From assembly GCA_003553565.1 (NCBI GenBank), contig PWER01000101.1:1-64000 (forward strand): DNA of 64,000 nucleotides. Reading direction: 5' to 3'. Below the pieces are notes generated by a model that made no database searches, was not told where the DNA came from, and saw nothing but the letters and a program-made list of their open reading frames with translations. This document shows positions 54,799 to 63,085 of the stretch, one piece after another. A program made the translations under genes and the position numbers. This DNA comes from Nitriliruptoria bacterium (GTDB lineage: Bacteria; Actinomycetota; Nitriliruptoria; Euzebyales; Egibacteraceae). Positions within the stretch are counted from its first letter, which is position 1, and each line of letters begins with the position of its first letter.

Positions 54799-55740
54799 CT
54801 AGGGGGTCGCTGGCCCGCCCTGGGTCAGCACGGCTCGTGCGTGCAGCAGGTCGGGCGGCAGCGGCTCGGTGATGGCCACGTGCTCACCGGTGACAGGGTG
54901 GTCGAAGGCGAGCTCGGCGGCGTGCAGCGCGGGCCGGTCCAGCCCGAGCTCGCCGCCCAGCGGTGAGGCGCCGTAGACGCGATCGCCGCACACCGGGTGG
55001 CCCACCGCCGACAGGTGCACCCGCACCTGATGGGTGCGCCCGGTCCCCAGCCGCACCGACAGCTCCGCAGCGCGGCCGAGGTCGGCGACCACCTCGTAGC
55101 GCGACACCGCCGGGCGCCCGTGCGCGGCGGTGGTGAACAGCACGCGCTTGCGGGGGTGGCGCGCGATGGGGGCGTCGATGGTGGCGGTCGCCTCGCGGGG
55201 CACGCCGTCCACCAGCGCCCAGTAGCGCCGGTGCACCCGGCGCCGGGCGAGCAGGCGCTGCAGCCCGGTGAGCGCCTCCGGCGTGCTGGCCACCACCAGC
55301 AGGCCCGAGGTGCCGCGGTCGAGCCGGTGGGCGATCCCCGGCCGGTCCGGGTCCTCGGCGGGGGCGAGCGCCACTCCCTGGGCGCGCAGGGCGTCCACGA
55401 GCGTGCTCTCCGCCACCCCAGCGCCGGGATGGGTCACCAGGCCGGCCGGCTTGGCGACCACCGCCAGGTGCGCGTCCTGCCAGCGCACCGGCACCGGCGC
55501 GGGCGGTGCGGGGGTCGGCGGTGGCGGGGGCGCAGCGACGACGATCCGCGCGCCGGCGGCCACCGCATGCGACTTGGCGGCCGCGGCGCCGTCGACGGTG
55601 ACCTCGTCGGCAGCGAGGCGACGCTGGACCCGCGCCCTCGGCTCGTCAAGCCAGCGCGCGAGGAGCGCATCGACGCGCTGGCCCGCCTCCTCGGCGGTCA
55701 CCACGCGGTCGAGCAGCGGCGGCGAGGGGCGGTCGCTCAC
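54799..55740 (-). CDS. rluD: Large-subunit rRNA pseudouridine synthase, RluD family
   Basis: 313 residues. An S4 RNA-binding domain (QRVDALLARWLDEPRARVQR) is followed by a proline-rich linker (APPPPPTPAPPAPVP) and the pseudouridine synthase core, with catalytic Asp in RPGIAHRLDRGTSGLL, RYWALVDGV, and GRTHQVRVHLSAVGHPVCGD. It converts uridines in 23S rRNA (positions 1911/1915/1917 in E. coli). GTG 55740 overlaps the lspA stop as GTGA; GTG 55743 is equally readable. Coupling to lspA is a common bacterial arrangement. Confidence 0.93.
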   Translation of the reverse strand: MSDRPSPPLLDRVVTAEEAGQRVDALLARWLDEPRARVQRRLAADEVTVDGAAAAKSHAVAAGARIVVAAPPPPPTPAPPAPVPVRWQDAHLAVVAKPAGLVTHPGAGVAESTLVDALRAQGVALAPAEDPDRPGIAHRLDRGTSGLLVVASTPEALTGLQRLLARRRVHRRYWALVDGVPREATATIDAPIARHPRKRVLFTTAAHGRPAVSRYEVVADLGRAAELSVRLGTGRTHQVRVHLSAVGHPVCGDRVYGASPLGGELGLDRPALHAAELAFDHPVTGEHVAITEPLPPDLLHARAVLTQGGPATP

Positions 55741-56468
55741 CACGTCGGTGGGGAGGGCCCCGTCCCCTCCCCACGTGGCTGGGAAGCGGGCTCCGAGACC
55801 GGCTCGGCGGGCGCCTCGGAGGCCGGCTCCACCCGTCGGGCCGGGCCCTGCGGGGGTTGGGGCTCGGGGCGCACCGAAGCGTGGTCGGCCTCGGAGCCCT
55901 CGGGGTCGCGCAGGTCGCTGTCGTCACGCAGCACCAGCGCACCGATGAGGACCGCGCCGACCACGATGGCGCTGTCGGCGACGTTGAACACCGGCCACCA
56001 GCCGACGCTGATGAAGTCGACCACCCCACCGTCAGGGAAGCCGGGCTCGCGCACCATACGGTCTATGCCGTTGCCGATCGCACCACCCGAGACCAGGCCG
56101 TAGGCCAGCGCGAGGCCCAGCCGCTGCGTGCGCCGCAGCGCCCTTCCCACCAGCACCAGCACCAGCGCGGTGACCAGCAGGAACATGCCGGTGAAGCCGG
56201 GGATGCCAAACGCCGCGTTCTCGTTGTACAGCAGCGTCCACTGCAGCAGCGGGACGGGGGTGTCGACGGGCTGGTGCTCGGTGAGCTCCTCGACGGCCAC
56301 GACCTTGGTGGCCTGATCGACCAGCGTCACCACCGCCGCGACGCCGACGGTCACCGCGATGGCCAGCCGCCTGACGAGCGGGAGGCGCCCCGGGACCCGG
56401 TGCCGAGGCGCCCGGGGCTCCGGTACGGCAGCCGCCGCGTCGTTGGTGGTGACGGGGGTCGTCGACAT
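55737..56468 (-). CDS. lspA: Lipoprotein signal peptidase with C-terminal extension
   Basis: 243 residues; typical LspA has about 160-200. Four membrane helices carry the two catalytic aspartates: GNGIDRM and FNVADSAIVVG. LYNENAAFGIP is the conserved Asn-containing loop. It cleaves signal peptides of diacylglyceryl-prolipoproteins. About 65 extra residues, rich in Pro, Glu and Ser, follow the last helix, and 30 precede the first. A TACACT -10 (56482-56477, minus) ends 8 bases before ATG 56468, implying a leaderless mRNA. Confidence 0.94.
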   Translation of the reverse strand: MSTTPVTTNDAAAAVPEPRAPRHRVPGRLPLVRRLAIAVTVGVAAVVTLVDQATKVVAVEELTEHQPVDTPVPLLQWTLLYNENAAFGIPGFTGMFLLVTALVLVLVGRALRRTQRLGLALAYGLVSGGAIGNGIDRMVREPGFPDGGVVDFISVGWWPVFNVADSAIVVGAVLIGALVLRDDSDLRDPEGSEADHASVRPEPQPPQGPARRVEPASEAPAEPVSEPASQPRGEGTGPSPPTW

Positions 56469-56476
56469 GGCAACCC

Positions 56477-56482
56477 AGTGTA
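56477..56482 (-). promoter_or_regulatory. -10 box TACACT for lspA-rluD
   Basis: Read on the minus strand. The box ends 8 bases before the lspA ATG, and no Shine-Dalgarno site is seen between. Confidence 0.55.
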
Positions 56483-56575
56483 GGCGGTGGCAGGCGGGCC
56501 TCGGCTCGCGGTCGGCCTCGTTGCCAGGCGCGGCCGGCAGCCGGCGTCAGCGCCCGGCAGCCCCTGCAGCAGGCG

Positions 56576-56884
56576 TCAGCGCCGCGCCGCAGCCAGCGCG
56601 GCGGCGACCTCGTCGGGCGCCAGGCCGGCCACGTGCACGGTCTTGTCGCGCCCGCGCGCCCCGGCGGTCACCGCCACGTCGCTGGCGCGCACACCCAGCA
56701 CCTCGGCGAGGTGTCCCACCAGCGCGGCGTTCGCCTTGCCCTCCACCGGAGGCGCGGCGACCCGGACCTTGAGGGCCTCGCCGTGGACGCCGACCACGCC
56801 GCTGCGCTTCGCGCGAGGCACGACTCGCACCGACACGGCGGTGCCCGCCTCCACGGCCCGGCATGCGCGCAGCACCTCGTCCAC
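56576..56884 (-). CDS. YggU/DUF167 family protein
   Basis: 102 residues. [37 protein letters not shown] is the conserved DUF167 core, with the PPVEGKAN hallmark. Function unknown. In many bacteria it sits near yggS/yggT, which here are about 6 kb away. GTG 56884 is only six bases after TAGGCT (56896-56891, minus), so its mRNA is probably leaderless. Divergent from ileS. Confidence 0.9.
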   Translation of the reverse strand: MDEVLRACRAVEAGTAVSVRVVPRAKRSGVVGVHGEALKVRVAAPPVEGKANAALVGHLAEVLGVRASDVAVTAGARGRDKTVHVAGLAPDEVAAALAAARR

Positions 56885-56910
56885 GCGGCCAGCCTAGGCT
56901 CGCAGCGGGC

Positions 56911-56916
56911 TACCAT
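56911..56916 (+). promoter_or_regulatory. -10 box TACCAT for ileS
   Basis: TACCAT lies 42 bp before GTG 56959. The short leader contains no T-box features. Confidence 0.45.
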
Positions 56917-56958
56917 CCCCCGCGCCCCCTGGCCGTGACCGGACGCGAAAGGCGCCCC

Positions 56959-59900
56959 GTGCCCTTCGACCCCGTGGACCAGCAGCCGTCCTACCCCGCC
57001 CTCGAGCGCACCGTGCTGGAGCGCTGGCGCAGCCACGACACGTTCGCGCGCTCGGTCGCCCAGCGCGCCGGCGGGCCCCGATGGACCATCTACGAGGGCC
57101 CCCCGACCGGCAACGGGCGTCCTGGCGTGCACCACGTGCCCAGCCGCACGTTCAAGGACATCTTCCCGCGGCACCGGACCATGAAGGGCTACCACGTGCC
57201 GCGCCAGGCCGGCTGGGACTGTCACGGGATCCCGGTGGAGGTCGAGGTCGAGAAGGAGCTCGGCTTCACCAGCAAGGCCGACATCGAGGCGCACGGCGTC
57301 GCCGACTTCAACGCGCGCTGTCGCGAGAGCGTCCAGCGCTACGTGGCCGAGTGGGTCGACCTGACCGAGCGGGTCGGGTACTGGGTCGACTTCGACGCCG
57401 CGTACTGGACCATGAGCGACGCCTACGTCGAGAGCGTGTGGTGGTCGCTGAAGGAGCTCTACGAGCGCGGGCTCGTCGTCGAGGGCCACCGGGTGGTCCC
57501 CTACTGCCCCCGCTGCGGGACCGCCCTGTCCGATCATGAGGTCGCCCAGGGCTACGCCCAGACCGACGATCCCAGCGTGTTCGTGCGCTTCCCGGTCGAG
57601 ACCGGGCCGCTGGCGCAGGAGGGCGCCGCCCTGACGATCTGGACCACCACGCCGTGGACGCTGCTGTCCAACACCGCGGTGGCGATCGGCCCGGACGTGC
57701 GCTACGTCCTCGCCGAGGCTCCTGGTCACGGGCCGGTGGTGCTGGCCGCCGACCTGCTCACCCACGTCCTGGGCGAGGACGTCACCGTGCGCCGCGAGGT
57801 GGGCCGCGAGGAGCTCGAGGGCGCCCGCTACCGCGCCCCGTTCGATCTGGTCACCCGGCGGGGGGCGCACGCCGAGCGCTGGCGCACGATCATCGTGGAG
57901 GACTTCGTGACCACCGAGGAGGGCACCGGCCTGGTCCACCTCGCCCCGGCCTTCGGCGCCGACGACATGGCCGCCGCCGGGCGGCACGGTCTCCCGGTGG
58001 TCAACCCGGTGGACGACCAGGGGCGCTTCACCGACGCGATCACCCCGTACGCCGGGCAGTTCGTCAAGGACGCCGACCCGGCCATCACCGCCGACCTCGA
58101 TGCTGCGGGCGTGCTGCTGGCCAGCGGCACCTACACCCACACCTATCCGTTCTGCTGGCGCTGCGACACGCCGCTGCTGTACCAGGCGCGGTCGTCGTGG
58201 TACGTGCGCACCACCGCCAAGAAGGACCAGCTGCTGGCGGTCAACGAGGGCGTCGACTGGCACCCCGACCACATCAAGCACGGCCGCTACGGCAACTGGC
58301 TGGCCAACAACGTCGACTGGGCGCTGTCGCGGGAGCGGTACTGGGGCACGCCGCTGCCGCTGTGGCGCTGCGCGGACTGCCACGCGGTGACCCCGATCGG
58401 CTCGCGCGCCGAGCTCGGCGCGCACGCCGGCCGCGACCTCGACGAGCTCGACCCGCACCGCCCCCACGTCGATGCGGTGACGTTCCCCTGCCCGGGCTGC
58501 GGCGGCACAGCACAGCGGGTGCCCGAGGTCATCGACGCCTGGTACGACTCCGGCGCCATGCCGTTCGCGCGCCTGGGCTACCCCCATCAGCCCGGCTCCC
58601 AGGAGGCCTTCGCGGCGACGTTCCCCGCCGACTACATCTGCGAGGGCATCGACCAGACGCGCGGGTGGTTCTACTCGCTGATGGCCGAGGCCACCCTGTT
58701 GTTCGACCAGACCTCGTACGCCTCGGTGCTGGTGCTGGGCACGGTGGTCGACGACGACGGCAAGAAGATGTCGAAGTCGCGCGGCAACGTGGTGGACCCC
58801 TGGCACCTGTGCGACACCTACGGGGCCGACGCGCTGCGCTGGCAGCTCGTCAGCGGCGGCTACCCCTGGAACCAGCAGCGCGTGGGTGACGAGGTCATCG
58901 CCGACGTCCTGCGGCGGTTCTTCAACACGCTGTGGAACACCTACTACTTCTTCGTCACCTACGCCAACCTCGACGGCTGGACCCCCCAGCAGGACGCGCC
59001 CGCGCCGCAGCAGCGGCCGGTGATGGACCGCTGGATCCTGGCCGAGCTCACCGAGGCGATCGGCACCGTGGACGCCGCGCTCGAGCAGCTGGATGCGCTG
59101 CGGGCCGCGCGCCGCCTCGAGCGGCTCGTCGACGACCTGTCGAACTGGTACGTGCGCCGCAGCCGCAGCCGCTTCTGGTCCCCGCAGGCCCCTGACAGCC
59201 CTGACAAGTCCGCCGCGTTCGCCACGCTGCACACCGTGCTCGCCGAGCTCGCCGGCCTGCTGGCGCCGCTCACGCCGTTCCTGGCCGATGCGCTGCACCA
59301 CAACCTCGTGCACGGCCACATCGAGGGCGCGCCCGACAGCGTGCACCTGCGGGACTTCCCCCGCCCCGACCCGGCCCTGGACGCGCCGTCGCTGCGCGCG
59401 GCCATGGCCACGGCTCGGCAGGTGACCGAGCTGGGTCGCCGCGCGCGCAACAACGCCCAGGTCGGCATCCGCCAGCCGCTGCGCCGGGCGCTGGTGGTGC
59501 TGCCAAGCGAGCGCCGCGCCGGCTGGGAGGACGTCGTCGACGTCGTCGCCGAGGAGCTCAACGTCAAGCAGCTGGACCTGCCCGACGACGTCGGTGCCAC
59601 GGTGAGCCGCTCGCTCAAGCCCAACTTCGCCGCGCTCGGACCAGTGTTCGGCAAGCAGACCAAGGCAGTCGCGGCCGCCCTCGGCGAGGCCGACCCCGAC
59701 ACGGTGGCTGCTGCCCTCGCCGAGACGGGCACCGCCACGATCACCGTCGAGGGCGAGCAGGTGACCCTGACCGCCGAGCAGGTGCAGGTGCTCGAGGAGT
59801 CGGCCACCGGCTGGCAGACCGAATCGGAGGGCGGCCTGTCGGTGGCACTGGACCTGGCCCTCGACGACGAGCTGCAGGCCGAGGGCGCCGCGCGCGAGCT

Positions 59901-60132
59901 GGTGCGCGGGGTCAACGACCTGCGCAAGCGGCGTGACCTGGCGCTGGACGACCGCATCGAGCTGCGCGTGGACGCCGACGCGGGGCTCGCGGCCACGGCG
60001 CTGGCCCGCCACGGCGAGTGGATCGCCGCCGAGACGCTGGCCACAGCGGTGCACCAGGCCCCGGTCGAGGACGGCGACACCGTCGCCCTGGCCGACGGCT
60101 CGCGCGCCCGGCTCGACCTGCAGCCGACATGA
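56959..60132 (+). CDS. ileS: Isoleucyl-tRNA synthetase, type 2
   Basis: 1057 residues. It charges tRNA-Ile. EGPPTGNGRPGVHHV is the class I HIGH-equivalent, and QAGWDCHGIPVEVEVEKELG follows. The editing domain contains TIWTTTPWTLLSNTAVA. GKKMSKSRGNVVDP is the KMSKS loop. The overall form is the eukaryote-like type 2 found in Mycobacterium, a group known for intrinsic mupirocin insensitivity. GTG 56959 follows GAAAGG, and the longer frame to 56863 has no family match. It overlaps the next gene by 4 bp. Confidence 0.95.
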   Translation: MPFDPVDQQPSYPALERTVLERWRSHDTFARSVAQRAGGPRWTIYEGPPTGNGRPGVHHVPSRTFKDIFPRHRTMKGYHVPRQAGWDCHGIPVEVEVEKELGFTSKADIEAHGVADFNARCRESVQRYVAEWVDLTERVGYWVDFDAAYWTMSDAYVESVWWSLKELYERGLVVEGHRVVPYCPRCGTALSDHEVAQGYAQTDDPSVFVRFPVETGPLAQEGAALTIWTTTPWTLLSNTAVAIGPDVRYVLAEAPGHGPVVLAADLLTHVLGEDVTVRREVGREELEGARYRAPFDLVTRRGAHAERWRTIIVEDFVTTEEGTGLVHLAPAFGADDMAAAGRHGLPVVNPVDDQGRFTDAITPYAGQFVKDADPAITADLDAAGVLLASGTYTHTYPFCWRCDTPLLYQARSSWYVRTTAKKDQLLAVNEGVDWHPDHIKHGRYGNWLANNVDWALSRERYWGTPLPLWRCADCHAVTPIGSRAELGAHAGRDLDELDPHRPHVDAVTFPCPGCGGTAQRVPEVIDAWYDSGAMPFARLGYPHQPGSQEAFAATFPADYICEGIDQTRGWFYSLMAEATLLFDQTSYASVLVLGTVVDDDGKKMSKSRGNVVDPWHLCDTYGADALRWQLVSGGYPWNQQRVGDEVIADVLRRFFNTLWNTYYFFVTYANLDGWTPQQDAPAPQQRPVMDRWILAELTEAIGTVDAALEQLDALRAARRLERLVDDLSNWYVRRSRSRFWSPQAPDSPDKSAAFATLHTVLAELAGLLAPLTPFLADALHHNLVHGHIEGAPDSVHLRDFPRPDPALDAPSLRAAMATARQVTELGRRARNNAQVGIRQPLRRALVVLPSERRAGWEDVVDVVAEELNVKQLDLPDDVGATVSRSLKPNFAALGPVFGKQTKAVAAALGEADPDTVAAALAETGTATITVEGEQVTLTAEQVQVLEESATGWQTESEGGLSVALDLALDDELQAEGAARELVRGVNDLRKRRDLALDDRIELRVDADAGLAATALARHGEWIAAETLATAVHQAPVEDGDTVALADGSRARLDLQPT

Positions 60133-60704
60133 GCGCCGCGCGGCGCGCCGCCGCGGCGGCGCTGGCCCTGGCTGCGGCGGGTGCGCTGCTGGGGCGCCGC
60201 CGCGCCGCCGGCCCGCGGGTGGGGCCCGACGCCGACACCGACCCGCCCTGGGAGCCGCGGGCGCTGACGGCCCTGTCGTGGTGGGTGCCCCCTCCCCCGC
60301 GCCGTCCGGCCACGCGGGCGCTGGCCTGTGCCTGGGCCGCCCCCCTGTCGGCGCTCGGGATGGTGCTGGCAGCGGTCAGCGCCACGGTCCCGCGCCGGCA
60401 GGCGGGTGCGCTGGTCGCCGCCCCCGCCCGGGGTGCCTTCGGGCTGGCCTTCACCCGACGCGGCTTCCGGGCGGTGACCCTGGGTCACGTCATCATCGCT
60501 CGGCAGCCCCCCGACGCGCGGCTGCTGGCCCACGAGCTGGTGCACGTGCGCCAGGGCGAGCGGCTCGGCCCGCTGATGGTGCTGCTGTACCCGGGGCTGA
60601 TGCCGGTCTACGGCTATGCACGCCATCCGCTGGAGCGCGCCGCCCGTCGCGGGGCGCGCGGCGCGAGCTCGCCGTCGCACGCGGCCAGCAGTCCGCCGGC
60701 CTAG
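60129..60704 (+). CDS. Small protein with HExxH motif, putative metal-binding domain
   Basis: 191 residues, coupled to ileS by ATGA. A hydrophobic N-terminus (AAAALALAAAGALLG) and a Trp/Pro segment precede an Ala-rich stretch. FGLAFTRRGFRAVTLGHVII leads into LLAHELVHVRQGERLG, an HExxH zinc-site motif with one further His, and then LLYPGLMPVYGYARHPLERA. HELVHVRQ is reminiscent of DUF4157-like minimal metallopeptidase folds. Proteolytic activity is not demonstrated by this. Its stop shares CTAG with the converging HhH gene. Confidence 0.7.
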   Translation: MSAARRAAAAALALAAAGALLGRRRAAGPRVGPDADTDPPWEPRALTALSWWVPPPPRRPATRALACAWAAPLSALGMVLAAVSATVPRRQAGALVAAPARGAFGLAFTRRGFRAVTLGHVIIARQPPDARLLAHELVHVRQGERLGPLMVLLYPGLMPVYGYARHPLERAARRGARGASSPSHAASSPPA

Positions 60705-61315
60705 GGGCGCTCCTCGGTGTCCTCGTTGGGGGGCCGTGCCAGCGGCGCAGCCGCGTCCTCGGCACCGTCGTGGGACGGGTCGGCCTCGGCGTGCAGGCGA
60801 GCGTGGATGCCCTCGGCCCGAGCGCGATCGATGCCCGGGATGGCAGCGAGCTCACCGACCGTGGCGTGCCGCAGCGCCGCCAGCGTCCCGTAGCGCTCCA
60901 GGAGCAGCCGCTGGCGCGCGGGGCCGCACCCCCCCGACAGCGCCTTCGCATAGGCGTGTGCCACGCTCTGCTCGTCGGCGGCCTCATCGTTGCTGGCTGC
61001 CTCGTCGGGGGCCGGCGCGGGCGCGGCGGGCGAGCCGGCGTCCTCGTCACCAGCAGCCGTCCGGCCGGTGGCCGCGATCGACGCGGGCGGCGACGCCGCA
61101 GCCGGGTCCTCGCGAGATGCCCCGGCCCACGGCTCGGGCTCCTCGGGCAGGCCGCGCGGGCGAGCGCGCAGGGCCCCGAGCAGCAGCAGCACACCGGCCA
61201 GCACGCCGATCCCCGCGGCCGCGCCGGCAAGCGCGGTGCGGTCCCCCACCTCGGCCACGCCGAGCAGCAGCAGCACGAAGCCGAGGACGACCAGGACCGT
61301 GCTGGCAACGATCAC
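60701..61315 (-). CDS. Membrane protein with C-terminal helix-hairpin-helix domain
   Basis: 204 residues. Two N-terminal helices (VASTVLVVLGFVLLLLGV and GAAAGIGVLAGVLLLLGAL) are followed by a 70-residue disordered Pro/Ala/Glu region. A helix-hairpin-helix pair resembling ComEA/UvrC-type DNA-binding elements comes next (LLERYGTLAALRHATVGELAAIPGIDRARAEGIHARL). GTG 61315 has AGGGA upstream, and TAGGGT (61390-61385, minus) is the -10. Function unknown, but it could tether DNA at the membrane. Confidence 0.75.
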   Translation of the reverse strand: MIVASTVLVVLGFVLLLLGVAEVGDRTALAGAAAGIGVLAGVLLLLGALRARPRGLPEEPEPWAGASREDPAAASPPASIAATGRTAAGDEDAGSPAAPAPAPDEAASNDEAADEQSVAHAYAKALSGGCGPARQRLLLERYGTLAALRHATVGELAAIPGIDRARAEGIHARLHAEADPSHDGAEDAAAPLARPPNEDTEERP

Positions 61316-61384
61316 CCTGGCATCCCTTCGCTCCCTCGGTCCGCGTGCGCTGTGGGCGCGCGCCGCCCGCCTCGGCCGCTGCGG

Positions 61385-61390
61385 ACCCTA
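61385..61390 (-). promoter_or_regulatory. -10 box TAGGGT for the HhH membrane protein
   Basis: Read on the minus strand, about 70 bp before GTG 61315. Confidence 0.4.
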
Positions 61391-61413
61391 GCCGAGCCCC
61401 CGGCGCACCCGCA

Positions 61414-61433
61414 GCCCGTCGCTGGCGACGGGC
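61414..61433. terminator. Terminator hairpin after divIVA
   Basis: GCCCGTCGC (61414-61422) and GCGACGGGC (61425-61433) form a 9-bp stem with a TG loop, 24 bp past the divIVA stop on the minus strand. Confidence 0.55.
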
Positions 61434-61456
61434 GCGAGGGCCGTGTGGGGACCCGG

Positions 61457-62248
61457 TCAGCGGCGACGACGCCCGACCATCATGGGCGGCACCGGCAGCT
61501 GCTCCACCGGGGCCGCAGCGCGCTCGTCGGCCCAGCGGTCGCCAGGGTGCTCGCGACCCTCGCGGTGGGGCGGTGCGGGGAACCCGGGGGGCTCTGCCAG
61601 GCGGCGGTGGGCGACAGCGCCGTCGCGGCCTCCCGCGGCGTCACCGTCGCGGCGCTGCGCCGCGTCACGCCCTGCGGGCTCCTCCGGCCCTGCGGGCTCC
61701 TCCGGCCCTGCGGGCTCCACGTCCTGGCGGGCGCGCTCGGTGGAGGCGACCAGCTCCACGAGCCGCTGCTGCACCACATCGGGGTCGACCGCGTCCCGCT
61801 GCGCATCGGCCAGGATGGCCGAGCGCTGCGCGAGATCCTCCAGGGCGGCCCGCAGCTCCCGATGCGCGGCTGCTGCGCCCTGCACGGCCGCCACCATGCG
61901 AGCGATCTCGTCGCGGGCGGCGCGGTGGGCCTCGGCCGCCTGCGCCTCGGCCTGCTGGCGGATCGTCGCGGCATCCTCCTCGGCTCGGGCCCGCGGCACC
62001 TCCTCCGCGCCACCCAGGCGCTCCAGGGCGGTGCGCACCAGGTCCTCGGCTCGCGCAGCGCGCTCCTCGGCGCGGTCGGCGCGCTCCTCGGCGCGGTCGC
62101 GCTCGGCGGCCAGCGCGTCGCGGCGGTCGCGGAGCTCCCGCAGGACCCCGGCCACGCGCGCCAGCAGCGCATCGACCTCCACGGGGTCGTAGCCGCGCAG
62201 CCGCTGGCGGAACGTGTGCGCCTCGACCTCCTCGGGCCCGAGGGTCAC
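61457..62248 (-). CDS. DivIVA-domain protein
   Basis: 263 residues from GTG 62248, with GGAGGC upstream. The N-terminal domain EEVEAHTFRQRLRGYDPVEV is DivIVA-like: Phe and RGYD contact membrane and the coiled coil begins after VDALLARV. Heptad-rich, Glu/Arg/Ala coiled coil covers residues 35-175. A disordered tail follows with two AGPEEP repeats. In actinobacteria DivIVA/Wag31 marks poles and division sites. This short-tail form at the end of the sepF-yggT cluster is likely its counterpart. Confidence 0.85.
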   Translation of the reverse strand: MTLGPEEVEAHTFRQRLRGYDPVEVDALLARVAGVLRELRDRRDALAAERDRAEERADRAEERAARAEDLVRTALERLGGAEEVPRARAEEDAATIRQQAEAQAAEAHRAARDEIARMVAAVQGAAAAHRELRAALEDLAQRSAILADAQRDAVDPDVVQQRLVELVASTERARQDVEPAGPEEPAGPEEPAGRDAAQRRDGDAAGGRDGAVAHRRLAEPPGFPAPPHREGREHPGDRWADERAAAPVEQLPVPPMMVGRRRR

Positions 62249-62250
62249 GC

Positions 62251-62553
62251 TCAGATGCCTCCGCCGCCGGTCAGCAGGCCACCGCCGGTGAGCCCGCACA
62301 CCAGCGGGCGCACCAGCAGGCTCAGCACCAGGAAGACGATGATCGGCGAGAAGTCGATCGCAGCGGGCCCGACCCGCGCTGCCGGCAGCAGTCCGCGCAC
62401 GGGCTGCAGCACCGGGTCGGTCAGCCGGCTCACGAGGTTGGCGGCGGGCCGCAGCGGCTCGGGGAGGTCGGGCACCCACGACAGGATGATGCGCACGATC
62501 AGCACGATGAAGTACACCGTGACGAGGTCGCACAGGATGCCGAATGGGTTCAT
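62251..62553 (-). CDS. YggT-family membrane protein
   Basis: 100 residues with two YggT-type membrane helices. LVTVYFIVLIVRIILSWVPD and FSPIIVFLVLSLLVRPLV flank SRLTDPVLQPVRGLLPA, the family's hallmark loop. It is conserved downstream of sepF in Gram-positive division clusters, with a role in cell shape or osmotic response still unclear. 2 bp from the divIVA start. Confidence 0.92.
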   Translation of the reverse strand: MNPFGILCDLVTVYFIVLIVRIILSWVPDLPEPLRPAANLVSRLTDPVLQPVRGLLPAARVGPAAIDFSPIIVFLVLSLLVRPLVCGLTGGGLLTGGGGI

Positions 62554-62566
62554 GGGGGTGTCTCGC

Positions 62567-63085
62567 TCACTCTTGGTTGAAGAAGCCGCGCTCGCTGAGC
62601 CGCCGGCGCTCCTCGGTGGAGACCTCGGTGCCCACCGGCGTCAGCACGAACACGCGCTCGCCGACGCGCTCGATGCGTCCCTCCAACCCGAAGATGAGAC
62701 CCGAGGCGAAGTCCAGCACGCGCTTGGCCACGGTCTCGTTGGCCTCGGCGAGGTTCATGATGACCGGGATGCCGCTGCGGAAGCGCTCACCGACCTCCTC
62801 GACGTCATTGAACGTGGTCGGGGTCGTGACGTGCACCGTCGCCGAGGGGACCGGGCGCACCGGAGAGCCGCTGCGCCGCCGCGAGTCGCGCTGCCCGAGG
62901 TCGCGCTCCTCGCCACCGGGCCCGTTCGCGGCAGCGGGAGACAGCCGCCGCACCGAGGCACCCTCGGAGCGGGCGCGGTGGTCGGGCTCCCACAGGTCGT
63001 CGTCGGCCTCGTCGAGCTCGTCGACCTCGTCGTAGGTCTCGACGAGGCCGAGGAACTCCATCGTGCGCTTCCAACCGCTGGCCAT
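62567..63085 (-). CDS. sepF: Cell division protein SepF
   Basis: 172 residues. An N-terminal amphipathic membrane-binding helix (WKRTMEFLGLVE) and an acidic linker precede the compact SepF domain: TPTTFNDVEEVGERFRSGIPVIMNLA, AKRVLDFASGLIFGLEGRIERV and FVLTPVGTEVS. It tethers FtsZ to the membrane, the only such anchor in actinobacteria lacking FtsA. ATG 63085 follows GGAGGAG, and the yggS stop overlaps it by one base. Confidence 0.95.
   Translation of the reverse strand: MASGWKRTMEFLGLVETYDEVDELDEADDDLWEPDHRARSEGASVRRLSPAAANGPGGEERDLGQRDSRRRSGSPVRPVPSATVHVTTPTTFNDVEEVGERFRSGIPVIMNLAEANETVAKRVLDFASGLIFGLEGRIERVGERVFVLTPVGTEVSTEERRRLSERGFFNQE

Noticed and set aside
56668-60054. Open frame of 1128 codons antisense to ileS
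   Set aside because: Low-complexity translation with no family features. ileS on the plus strand is certain.
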